A stretch of 14,277 nt of DNA. It comes from Clostridia bacterium. Lineage in GTDB: Bacteria > Bacillota > Clostridia > Christensenellales > Borkfalkiaceae. The notes beneath the pieces are model-generated. The model was not told the origin of the DNA and made no database searches. It saw only the letters and a list, made by a program, of their open reading frames with translations. Location of the stretch: NCBI GenBank assembly GCA_021205485.1, contig JAJPXK010000092.1:1136-15412 (forward strand). The letters run 5' to 3'. The stretch's first letter is position 1. Every line of letters begins with the position of its first letter. The position numbers and the translations under genes were made by a program. This document shows positions 7,062-14,274 of this stretch, piece after piece.

Positions 7062-8238
7062 AGGAAGATACGGAGAATTTGGCGGACAGTATATATCGGA
7101 GACGCTTATGAACGAGCTTATCCGCCTTGAAGAGGAGTACGAATACTACAAAAAGGACGAAGGCTTTAACAGGGAACTCGCCGACCTTTTAAAAAATTAC
7201 GCGGGCAGGCCATCCCTTTTATACTACGCCGAAAGAATGACTAAAGACTTAGGCGGGGCCAAAGTATATTTAAAGAGGGAAGATTTAAACCATACGGGTT
7301 CGCATAAGATAAACAACGTGTTAGGCCAGGTTCTTCTCGCTAAAAAAATTGGAAAAACAAGGGTTATCGCCGAGACGGGCGCGGGCCAGCACGGCGTAGC
7401 CACGGCGACCGTCGCCGCCCTGTTTGGCATGGAATGCGAAATTTTTATGGGCAAGGTTGATACCGACAGACAGGCGTTAAACGTCTACCGCATGGAACTT
7501 TTAGGGGCGAAGGTGCACGCCGTAACAAGCGGCACGCAGACTTTAAAGGACGCCGTAAACGAAACTATGCGGGAATGGACTAAAAGGGTAAGCGACACTC
7601 ACTACGTTTTAGGCTCTGTTATGGGCCCGCACCCCTTCCCTATGATGGTAAGGGATTTCCAGAGCGTGATAGGCAAAGAGGCCAAAGAGGAGATTTTGCA
7701 ACGGGAGGGCAAACTCCCCGCCGCGGTACTCGCCTGCGTAGGCGGCGGCAGCAACGCCATAGGCATGTTCCACGCCTTCGTTCCCGAAAAGGGTGTAAAA
7801 CTTATAGGCTGCGAGGCGGCTGGCAGAGGATTAGATACAAATATGCACGCAGCGACAATGGCGAAGGGTACGGTAGGCGTTTTCCACGGAATGAAGTCCT
7901 ATTTCTGTCAGGACGAAAACGGGCAGATAGCCCCCGTATATTCCATTTCCGCAGGGCTTGACTACCCCGGGATAGGGCCCGAACACGCATATCTTCGTGA
8001 CAGCGGCAGGGCGACGTATGTTCCCGTAACCGACGACGAGGCGGTGGAAGCTTTTGAATATCTCGCCAGAACTGAGGGAATAATCTGCGCCATAGAGAGC
8101 GCTCACGCGGTTGCTCACGCTATAAAGATTGCGCCCGAAATGAGCAAAGACGACAGCATCATAGTCTGCCTTTCGGGCAGAGGCGATAAAGACGTGGCTG
8201 CCATAGCCCGTTACAGAGGAGTAAATATATATGAGTAG
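7054..8238 (+). CDS. trpB: Tryptophan synthase beta subunit
   Basis: TrpB is a PLP enzyme that condenses indole with serine to make tryptophan, receiving indole through a tunnel from TrpA. The 394-residue protein begins GRYGEFGGQYISETL, typical of the TrpB1 type that partners TrpA. The PLP lysine is Lys85 in HTGSHKINN, and the catalytic glutamate is in AETGAGQHG (Glu107). The phosphate-binding loop is CVGGGSNAIGMF, and the C-terminal SGRGDKD completes the cofactor site. It overlaps trpF and trpA by 8 nt each, consistent with stoichiometric synthesis of the synthase complex. Confidence 0.98.
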   Translation: MSKGRYGEFGGQYISETLMNELIRLEEEYEYYKKDEGFNRELADLLKNYAGRPSLLYYAERMTKDLGGAKVYLKREDLNHTGSHKINNVLGQVLLAKKIGKTRVIAETGAGQHGVATATVAALFGMECEIFMGKVDTDRQALNVYRMELLGAKVHAVTSGTQTLKDAVNETMREWTKRVSDTHYVLGSVMGPHPFPMMVRDFQSVIGKEAKEEILQREGKLPAAVLACVGGGSNAIGMFHAFVPEKGVKLIGCEAAGRGLDTNMHAATMAKGTVGVFHGMKSYFCQDENGQIAPVYSISAGLDYPGIGPEHAYLRDSGRATYVPVTDDEAVEAFEYLARTEGIICAIESAHAVAHAIKIAPEMSKDDSIIVCLSGRGDKDVAAIARYRGVNIYE

Positions 8239-9007
8239 AATAAAGCAGGCTTTTTCAAACGGCAAGGCGTTTATACCCTTTCTTACTGCGGGCGATCCCG
8301 ACGCCGACAGCACTGTAAAATATATTCTCGCCATGCAGCGGGCGGGGGCGGATATTGTGGAGATAGGCATACCTTTTTCTGACCCTACCGCGGAAGGCGT
8401 GGTAATACAGGATGCAAATATACGGGCATTGTCTGAAGGGATGACTACAGACGGCGTTTTTGACATAGTAAAACGCGTAAGACAAAAAAGCGATATTCCC
8501 CTTGTGTTTTTAACCTATTTAAACCCCGTATTCCACTACGGATACGACAGGTTTTTTGCAAAATGCAAAGATTTGCAGGTAGACGGAATTATAATTCCCG
8601 ATATGCCCTTTGAAGAAAAGGGCGAACTTGCCGATGTAGCCGAAAATAACGGGGTAGACTTAATTTCGCTAATCGCCCCTACGTCCGAAGGCAGGATAAA
8701 GATGATCGCCAAAGAGGCGAAGGGATATGTTTACGCCGTTTCATCCATGGGCGTCACCGGCGTAAGGCAGAATATAGAAACCGACCTTGAAAGCATAGTA
8801 AAAGCTATACGACGGGCTACGGATATCCCTGTAGCCATAGGCTTCGGCATAAGCACGCCCGAGCAGGCGGCAAAAATGGCGAAGATATCCGACGGAGTTA
8901 TAGTAGGCAGCGCCATAGTAAAAATAATAGAAAAATACGGCAGGGATGCGGAGCAGGAGATTTATGATTATACCTGTAAAATGAAGCAATCTGTTTATAA
9001 TGCTTAA
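8231..9007 (+). CDS. trpA: Tryptophan synthase alpha subunit
   Basis: TrpA cleaves indole-3-glycerol phosphate to indole and glyceraldehyde 3-phosphate and hands indole to TrpB. The 258-residue protein is a beta/alpha barrel with FIPFLTAGDPD, DIVEIGIPFSDPTAEG, YVYAVSSMGVTGVR and the phosphate-binding IGFGIS and GVIVGSAIV. Glu44 corresponds to catalytic Glu49 of E. coli. The residue matching catalytic Asp60 is Glu55 (codon 8393-8395), a conservative change that also occurs, as far as I recall, in other clostridial TrpA proteins. The neighbouring G-P-T of the E. coli motif is here G-V-V. This is the last gene of the operon. No clear terminator follows it, and the ileS promoter begins 17 bp after the stop. 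Confidence 0.96.
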   Translation: MSRIKQAFSNGKAFIPFLTAGDPDADSTVKYILAMQRAGADIVEIGIPFSDPTAEGVVIQDANIRALSEGMTTDGVFDIVKRVRQKSDIPLVFLTYLNPVFHYGYDRFFAKCKDLQVDGIIIPDMPFEEKGELADVAENNGVDLISLIAPTSEGRIKMIAKEAKGYVYAVSSMGVTGVRQNIETDLESIVKAIRRATDIPVAIGFGISTPEQAAKMAKISDGVIVGSAIVKIIEKYGRDAEQEIYDYTCKMKQSVYNA

Positions 9008-9024
9008 TTAATACCGATTTTTAC

Positions 9025-9053
9025 TTGACAAGTTTTGCCGTTTTCTTTAAAAT
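9025..9053 (+). promoter_or_regulatory. Sigma-A-type promoter of the ileS leader
   Basis: A consensus TTGACA (9025-9030), a 17-nt spacer and TAAAAT (9048-9053) place the start near 9060. It lies just after trpA, so ileS has its own transcription start even if some trp transcripts read through. Confidence 0.8.
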
Positions 9054-9059
9054 ATACAA

Positions 9060-9312
9060 TATATAAAACTAAATTCAAAGGCGTTTACAAAGGACAACGC
9101 CGCATAAAATCTCATTTACAGAGAGTTGCCGCAAGCTGCAAGGCAATAATGGATTTATGTCGGATATCACCTTTCAGCCCGTCCCGTGAAAATGAAGTAA
9201 GGGGACGCGGATTCGTAACCCGTTACAAGTTACGGCAAATGTTAGTTTGTTCATCGGTGGTTTATAAGCATCTTAAGGTGTCCGTTTGGCATTTAAGATG
9301 CTTTTTATTTTT
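9060..9312 (+). ncRNA. T-box leader RNA, isoleucine-specific, upstream of ileS
   Basis: Stem I is clear: CATAAAATC (9103-9111) pairs with GATTTATG with one bulge, CATT pairs with AATG around the AGAGAG bulge, and TTGCC/GGCAA closes a distal loop with GCTGCAA. The specifier ATC at 9166-9168 is followed by ACCTTTCAG, in the same position and context as the TGG specifier of the trp leader. The likely T-box is CGGTGGT (9255-9261). Its TGGT can pair with ACCA of tRNA-Ile, which has an A discriminator. The bulge continues TTTA rather than the usual ACC, so the antiterminator is atypical. CGG (9255-9257) can pair with CCG (9282-9284), and GCATC (9268-9272) with GGTGT (9277-9281). An open reading frame over this stretch (9035-9337) is not a gene. 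Confidence 0.88.
9266..9312 (+). terminator. Intrinsic terminator of the ileS T-box leader
   Basis: AAGCATCTTAA (9266-9276) pairs perfectly with TTAAGATGCTT (9293-9303) over 11 bp, and the T-rich tail runs to 9312 (TTTTTATTTTT from 9302). The 5' arm includes the bases proposed for the inner antiterminator helix, so the two structures compete. Confidence 0.9.
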
Positions 9313-9324
9313 GATCGGCAAAAA

Positions 9325-9380
9325 GGCTTCCCCCTGAGGGGAAGCTGTCAACGTAGTTGACTGATGAGGCGGCGCCTCAT
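9325..9380 (+). repeat. Double-hairpin intergenic repeat, copy 1, inside the ileS leader
   Basis: Hairpin A is GCTTCCCC-CTGA-GGGGAAGC (9326-9345), hairpin B is GTCAAC-GTA-GTTGAC (9347-9361), and TGATGAGG follows. It aligns with the element at 12661-12706, with compensatory base changes in both stems. A third perfect inverted repeat, ATGAGGC-GGC-GCCTCAT (9364-9380), is present only in this copy. It lies between the T-box terminator and the ileS ribosome binding site, so it would be part of the full-length ileS mRNA. Confidence 0.85.
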
Positions 9381-9415
9381 TTTAGTTGCGCCTTTGCGTG
9401 AACAAGGAGAATTTT

Positions 9416-12400
9416 ATGTATAAAAAGGTAGACACATCCTTAAACTTTGTAGAAAGGGAAAAGGAAGTAACCGAATTCTGGAAAGAGAACAAGATTTTTG
9501 AAAAATCGGTAGAAAAAAACGAGGGAGCGGAGGAGTTTTCCTTCTACGACGGTCCCCCTACAGCCAACGGCAAACCTCATATAGGCCACATTTTAACCCG
9601 CGTAATGAAGGATTTAATTCCACGTTACCAGACAATGAAGGGCAAGCACGTTCTGCGTAAGGCGGGCTGGGATACGCACGGCCTTCCCGTAGAGCTTGAA
9701 GTGGAAAAAATGCTCGGCATGGACGGCAAGCAGGACATAGAAAAATACGGCATAGAGCCGTTTATCAAACAGTGCAAACAGTCCGTCTGGAAGTATAAGG
9801 GCGAATGGGAAAAAATGTCTGACCGCGTAGGCTACTGGGCGGATATGGAAAACCCCTATGTAACCTACGACGACAACTATATCGAGTCGGAATGGTGGGC
9901 TTTAAAGCAGATGAACGAAAAGGGCCTTTTATACAAGGGCCATAAGATAGTTCCCTATTGCCCCCGCTGCGGCACGGCCCTTTCCTCGCACGAGGTGGCG
10001 CAAGGTTATAAACTGGTAAAAGAAAATTCAGCCGTGGCCCGTTTTAAAGTAAAGGGGGAGGAGTTTGTATACATCCTCGCGTGGACAACCACCCCCTGGA
10101 CGCTTCCTTCAAACGTGGCCCTCTGTATGAACCCCGACGAACCTTACGTAAAAATAGACGTTGACGGGGATTACTATATCCTCGCCAAGGCGTTGGTTAA
10201 TAATTTCTTTGAAAAATACGTAATAGTGGAAGAAAAACTCGGCAAGGAATACGAAGGGCTTGAATACGAACCCCTATTCCCCGAAACCACAGCCGAAGTA
10301 AAGCGTATTTCGCCCGCGAACGCCGTTATCAAATCACATTACGTTGTATGCGACAATTACGTAACCATGGGCGACGGCACCGGCGTTGTACACATCGCCC
10401 CCGCGTTCGGCGAAGACGACTACAAAGTAGGCAAACGCTACAATCTGCCGGTTGTGCAGCTTGTCAACGAAAGGGGATGCTTCGACAGCCGTTTCCCTTC
10501 CCTCGACGGCATATTTGCCAAAAAAGCAGATAAAAATATACTTGACAGAATGGACAGGGAGGGGAGCCTTTTTAAAGTAGTGCCCTTTGAGCACGATTAT
10601 CCTCACTGCTGGCGGTGCGACACGCCCCTTTTATACTACGCCCGTTCAAGCTGGTTTATCGCCGTAACAAAGGTAAAGGAAGATATCAAGGCGGCAAACC
10701 GTTCTGTAAACTGGATGCCCGACACCATAAAGGAAGGCCGTATGGGCAACTTCCTTGAAAACGTCATAGACTGGGGCCTTTCCCGCGACAGGTACTGGGG
10801 CACGCCCCTTCCAGTCTGGATTTGCCCCGACTGCGGCGAGATGGATGTAATAGGTTCAAAAAAAGAACTCAAAGAAAAATGCGGTATTCCCGAAGATCAG
10901 GATATTGAACTTCACCGCCCGTATCTTGACAATTTGACATGTACCTGCCCCCGCTGCGGCGGCAAAATGAAGCGTACGCCCGAGGTTATCGACTGCTGGT
11001 TTGACTCAGGCTCGATGCCCTTCGCTCAGTATCATTACCCGTTTGAAAATAAGGAATTGTTTGACGAAACTTTCCCCGCCGACTTTATATCCGAAGCGAT
11101 AGACCAGACCCGCGGGTGGTTCTATACCTTGCTTGTGGTAAACACCATACTTTTCGGCAAGGCGCCTTTCAAAAACTGCATTGTTTTAGGGCATGTAAAC
11201 GACAAAAACGGCATAAAAATGTCAAAACACAAGGGCAACGTTGTAGACCCCTGGACAGTTTTAGATAAACAGGGAGCGGACGCCGTACGCTGGTATTTCT
11301 ACACTTCGTCAGCCCCTTGGCTTCCCTCAAGGTTCTACGAGGAGGCGGTGTCAGAAGCTCAGCGCAAGTACTTAGGCACGCTGTGGAACACGTATGCGTT
11401 CTTTACGCTGTACGCCGAGATAGATAAGTACAACCCTGCGGAATATAATCTGAAGGACTGCAAGCTGTCGCTTATGGATAAGTGGATTTTATCCAAGCTC
11501 AACAGCCTTGTAAAGCTTGTAGACGAGCATCTCGCACGATACGAAATTACCGAAAGTTCCCGCGCCATACAGGATTTTGCCGATATACTCTCTAACTGGT
11601 ACGTCCGCCGTTGCCGCGAACGCTACTGGGGCAGCAGCATGACCGACGACAAGGCGGCAGCATACACAACTCTTTATACAGTTTTAGTGACGCTTGCAAA
11701 GGTTACGGCGCCCTATACGCCCTTCGTTGCTGAAATGATTTACGGAAATTTAGTTCCTTCATTCTATCCCGATCAGCCGAAATCCGTCCATCTTTGCTCT
11801 TTCCCCGAAGCGGACGAAAGCATGATTGACGCCGAGCTTGAAAAGGGAATGGAAGAGGTGCTGGATATAGTTGTAAACGGCAGGGCCGCGAGGAACGCCG
11901 GCAACCTTAAAAACCGTCAGCCGCTTGCAGAGATGGTAGTGGTATCCGAAAGGGGCATAGACCTTTCCGAGGAAGAGACTGCTATAGTCCTGGAAGAATT
12001 AAACGTCAAAAAACTCACCGTGGCAGATGACGCGGGCAAATATATCAGCTATAAATTAAAGCCTCAGCTCAAAACTTTAGGCCCTAAATACGGCAAAAAA
12101 TTAGGCGCCATATCTCAGTTTATCGCAAGCTGCGACGCAGGCAAAGTGCTTGATGAAATACGGGCGAACGGCAGTTATTCTATAGATGATATAGACGTTG
12201 TATTAAAGCTTGAAGACTTACAGGTATTTACCGAAAGCGCCAACGGCTACGTAGCTCAGTCCGACAACGGAATTACTGTAGCTCTTTCTACCCTTTTAAC
12301 CGAAGAACTTATCTGCGAAGGCGTAGAGAGGGAGATAGTTTCTAAAATACAGAATATGCGTAAAGAGGCGGGCTTTGAAGTTACCGACCGCATAACCGTT

Positions 12401-12562
12401 TATTACAAGGCGGAGGGCAGGGCGGCAAAGGTGTTTGCTTCTGCAAGCTTTGCTGGTGACGTTTTAGCCGATGCCGTAATAGAGGGCGAAGCCGAAGGCT
12501 TTACCAAAGAACAAAACTTAAATGGCGAAAAAGCCACAATAACCCTTATAAGAAAGCAATAA
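9416..12562 (+). CDS. ileS: Isoleucyl-tRNA synthetase, type 2 (eukaryote-like bacterial form)
   Basis: IleRS charges tRNA-Ile with isoleucine and edits valine. From the ATG at 9416 (AAGGAGA at 9404-9410) it has 1048 residues, the length of the type 2 form rather than the roughly 920-residue E. coli type. The class I signatures are HIGH (55-58, in NGKPHIGHIL) and KMSKH (601-605, in GIKMSKHKGNVVDPW). The editing domain shows AWTTTPWTLPSN and GTGVVHIAPAFGEDDY. Cysteine pairs CPRC (182-185), CPDC (470-473) and CPRC (511-514) suggest bound zinc. The long C-terminal region covers tRNA binding. An in-frame upstream ATG at 9386 would add ten residues but lacks a good ribosome binding site. Type 2 enzymes are generally less sensitive to mupirocin; for this protein that is only an inference. 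Expression should rise when tRNA-Ile is uncharged, through the T-box. Confidence 0.97.
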   Translation: MYKKVDTSLNFVEREKEVTEFWKENKIFEKSVEKNEGAEEFSFYDGPPTANGKPHIGHILTRVMKDLIPRYQTMKGKHVLRKAGWDTHGLPVELEVEKMLGMDGKQDIEKYGIEPFIKQCKQSVWKYKGEWEKMSDRVGYWADMENPYVTYDDNYIESEWWALKQMNEKGLLYKGHKIVPYCPRCGTALSSHEVAQGYKLVKENSAVARFKVKGEEFVYILAWTTTPWTLPSNVALCMNPDEPYVKIDVDGDYYILAKALVNNFFEKYVIVEEKLGKEYEGLEYEPLFPETTAEVKRISPANAVIKSHYVVCDNYVTMGDGTGVVHIAPAFGEDDYKVGKRYNLPVVQLVNERGCFDSRFPSLDGIFAKKADKNILDRMDREGSLFKVVPFEHDYPHCWRCDTPLLYYARSSWFIAVTKVKEDIKAANRSVNWMPDTIKEGRMGNFLENVIDWGLSRDRYWGTPLPVWICPDCGEMDVIGSKKELKEKCGIPEDQDIELHRPYLDNLTCTCPRCGGKMKRTPEVIDCWFDSGSMPFAQYHYPFENKELFDETFPADFISEAIDQTRGWFYTLLVVNTILFGKAPFKNCIVLGHVNDKNGIKMSKHKGNVVDPWTVLDKQGADAVRWYFYTSSAPWLPSRFYEEAVSEAQRKYLGTLWNTYAFFTLYAEIDKYNPAEYNLKDCKLSLMDKWILSKLNSLVKLVDEHLARYEITESSRAIQDFADILSNWYVRRCRERYWGSSMTDDKAAAYTTLYTVLVTLAKVTAPYTPFVAEMIYGNLVPSFYPDQPKSVHLCSFPEADESMIDAELEKGMEEVLDIVVNGRAARNAGNLKNRQPLAEMVVVSERGIDLSEEETAIVLEELNVKKLTVADDAGKYISYKLKPQLKTLGPKYGKKLGAISQFIASCDAGKVLDEIRANGSYSIDDIDVVLKLEDLQVFTESANGYVAQSDNGITVALSTLLTEELICEGVEREIVSKIQNMRKEAGFEVTDRITVYYKAEGRAAKVFASASFAGDVLADAVIEGEAEGFTKEQNLNGEKATITLIRKQ

Positions 12563-12575
12563 TAGCATAAAAGTT

Positions 12576-12610
12576 AAGCCGCTTTGGTATTGCCTACCAA
12601 AGCGGCTTTC
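12576..12610 (+). terminator. Terminator-like hairpin after ileS, possibly bidirectional
   Basis: A perfect 14-bp stem (12576-12589 with 12595-12608, core AGCCGCTTTGGTA) encloses a 5-nt loop. The T-tract in the ileS direction is short (TTTC). On the opposite strand the stem is followed by AACTTTTA. It sits between convergent genes and could stop transcription from both sides. Confidence 0.75.
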
Positions 12611-12660
12611 TAATAATCTTATTGTAAACTGAAATCTCGCAGAGCAACGCATTCTTCCTT

Positions 12661-12706
12661 GCCTTCCCCTTGAGGGGAAGGTGTCGGCGAAGCCGACGGA
12701 TGAGGT
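12661..12706 (+). repeat. Double-hairpin intergenic repeat, copy 2, between convergent genes
   Basis: Hairpin A is CCTTCCCC-TTGA-GGGGAAGG (12662-12681), hairpin B is GTCGGC-GAA-GCCGAC (12683-12697), and GGATGAGG follows. Spacing is identical to copy 1 at 9326-9369. The outer pair of hairpin A is swapped (C-G for G-C), and two pairs of hairpin B change from A-T to G-C. From memory, very similar elements are dispersed in intergenic regions of gut Clostridia. Confidence 0.87.
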
Positions 12707-12735
12707 GATAATATTCGGAAATTCCTAATTATTCT

Positions 12736-12757
12736 AAAATAAGCTTTACCTTATTTT
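12736..12757 (-). other. A/T-rich inverted repeat at the stop codon of the XRE membrane gene
   Basis: AAAATAAG (12736-12743) and CTTATTTT (12750-12757) form an 8-bp stem that touches the stop codon. On the minus strand it is followed by a short A/T-rich tail. It may be a weak terminator, but the stem is poor in G-C, so the call is tentative. Confidence 0.3.
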
Positions 12758-14187
12758 CACTCAACCTTTTTATGCTTCGTTATGTAAATTATAGTCGGTA
12801 TAACTACTGCTACGACAGAAAGCGCCAACCACAACCAGCACACCAGCCCGTCGTAAATGTATAGCTCGCTTGTGGCATAAAGCGTGTAAATCGCGTTGTT
12901 CTTGTCGGTAAGTTCAACGCTGTATTCGGGCGAGTAGTAATAAACATATCCGCTGTGATCGTGCAGCGAATTATCCGTAACTTCAAGGGCGCAGTATCTC
13001 ACGTTATAAGCGGTAACATCGCCGATCATTATTTTTGCAGCATAGCTTATATTTAAGTAAAAATCCTCGTCAACCTGATAATCTATTACATACGCTTCGC
13101 TGTGAGGGTTATAGTAGGCGTAAAAACCATTTTCTAAATCAATATACTCGTAAGGTTCCGCGTCTTCCGCCGCAGGCAAATCAAAGCAGTAAGCCGCAGG
13201 GGCAACGCCGTAACTGTTATGTAACTCGCTGTCCTGCTCTACAACAAGCGTCTGCAGATAGGTCTTAACTTCGTTTGCCCAGCCGCTGTAAATATCTTCT
13301 GTCTTGGTAAAGGTGTATTCAAGAAAAAATGTTGCCGCAGTTGCAATCAATATGCAAGAGATCACCGCCCCCAAAATACCGCCTGTAATCAGCTTTCTGT
13401 TTTTATCCACAATAACCTGTTGCTGTTCGGTGTAACCCCTTGGCGGTTTTTTCTCTGTACTTCTTTGTACAATAACAAGGGCTGCAATTCCCAGTGCGGC
13501 GCATACAGCCGCCGTTACGTAATAAAAACCGCTGAAAGATGTAGTAGTGTACTTGTTTACCTGGTCGTTAATTAACCCGATTATAAACATCAGTAAACCT
13601 AAGCCAAGGTACACCGCGCCGTCTATTTTTATACAGCGGAAAAGGGTTGTTTTAATATTCTTTTTAAACTGTAACTGGCCCGCAGTAAGCTGTTCCTCTT
13701 CGGTAATTCCCGCGCTTATCAACGCATTTTTGTAAAATACAGTCTGTAAAACTACAGCCGTAACAAGCGCTATCGCACCTAAAACCAAAAGTACGATCCC
13801 TATATTTAAAGATACAAACATCGCCGCAAAAATAAAGGCCGCCGCCGCGCAGGAGGGGATAAGAAGAATATAGCTCTGCGTATTGAATTTTAAAAATTTA
13901 TTATTCAAAGCCGTCTTTTCGTATTTATCTGATATTTTATCTTTATCTCCAGTCTGCTCTTCGCGCTCTGCTGCGTTCTTTCTTTCGCCTCTTAAAATCT
14001 CGTCTGCCGTGACGCCGTACAAGTCCGCAAGCGCAGGGATGCTCAATAAATCGGGGTAAGCCCTGTCCGTTTCCCAGGAAGAGAGCGTCTTGTTAGAAAT
14101 TCCTAATTTGTCAGCAACCTCTTGCTGAGTGTAGCCGTTGGCTTTTCGCAATGTCTGCAAAAATTCGCCTATTGTCTGTCTTGCCAT
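12757..14187 (-). CDS. XRE-family DNA-binding domain fused to a six-helix membrane protein, function unknown
   Basis: The chosen start (ATG complement 14185-14187) follows AAAAGGAGG (14192-14200) at 4 nt and gives 476 residues. A longer frame from 14235 would begin inside the promoter. Residues about 5-63 form an XRE/Cro-type helix-turn-helix, with YTQQEVADKLGISNKTLSSWE and DLYGVTADEIL. A charged linker (about 66-100) follows. Hydrophobic segments are seen near 106-126, 128-152, 191-207, 220-240, 267-288 and 448-469. Between the last two lies a polar, tyrosine- and acid-rich region of about 155 residues (290-446) that, with six helices and a cytoplasmic N terminus, would be outside the membrane. 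I infer a membrane-tethered regulator that could read an external or envelope signal. The ligand and target genes are not evident. It is convergent with ileS, and no partner gene is visible to the right. Confidence 0.85.
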   Translation of the reverse strand: MARQTIGEFLQTLRKANGYTQQEVADKLGISNKTLSSWETDRAYPDLLSIPALADLYGVTADEILRGERKNAAEREEQTGDKDKISDKYEKTALNNKFLKFNTQSYILLIPSCAAAAFIFAAMFVSLNIGIVLLVLGAIALVTAVVLQTVFYKNALISAGITEEEQLTAGQLQFKKNIKTTLFRCIKIDGAVYLGLGLLMFIIGLINDQVNKYTTTSFSGFYYVTAAVCAALGIAALVIVQRSTEKKPPRGYTEQQQVIVDKNRKLITGGILGAVISCILIATAATFFLEYTFTKTEDIYSGWANEVKTYLQTLVVEQDSELHNSYGVAPAAYCFDLPAAEDAEPYEYIDLENGFYAYYNPHSEAYVIDYQVDEDFYLNISYAAKIMIGDVTAYNVRYCALEVTDNSLHDHSGYVYYYSPEYSVELTDKNNAIYTLYATSELYIYDGLVCWLWLALSVVAVVIPTIIYITKHKKVE

Positions 14188-14205
14188 AATGCCTCCTTTT
14201 TCTAC

Positions 14206-14274
14206 AATTCTACCTGTACGAGACAAAAAAGGCAAGCCCTTAGGCGTAGAATTTGTCTGTAAAAGATAGAATTT
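14206..14274. promoter_or_regulatory. Possible operator: repeated TAGAATT motif around the XRE gene promoter
   Basis: TAGAATTT occurs on the plus strand at 14247-14254 and 14267-14274, exactly 20 bp apart. TAGAATT also occurs in the opposite orientation over the -10 element (14206-14212). Two helical turns of spacing and overlap with the promoter fit an autoregulatory operator for the XRE domain, but this is inference from three short motifs. Confidence 0.35.
14207..14235 (-). promoter_or_regulatory. Promoter of the XRE membrane gene
   Basis: On the minus strand, TTGCCT (14235-14230), a 17-nt spacer and TAGAAT (14212-14207) form a good promoter. Transcription would start near 14200, right at the ribosome binding site, leaving a very short 5' leader of about 13 nt. 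Confidence 0.65.

Noticed and set aside
9035..9337. 100-residue open reading frame on the plus strand before ileS
   Set aside because: It coincides with the T-box leader and its terminator, has no ribosome binding site and no recognisable protein motif, and is explained by RNA structure.
12630..12660. Possible decayed second copy of the 1871-1920 repeat (AATCTCGCAGAGCA resembles AATCTCGCGAGCA)
   Set aside because: Only about 13 bases agree, with an indel, and the flanks do not align, so chance cannot be excluded.
9325..12706. CRISPR or insertion-sequence interpretation of the hairpin repeats
   Set aside because: There are only two copies about 3.3 kb apart, with no spacer array, no transposase gene and no target-site duplication that I could identify.
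14188..14235. Longer N terminus for the XRE membrane protein from position 14235
   Set aside because: The extra 16 residues lie over the predicted -35, -10 and ribosome binding site and precede the usual start of an XRE domain.
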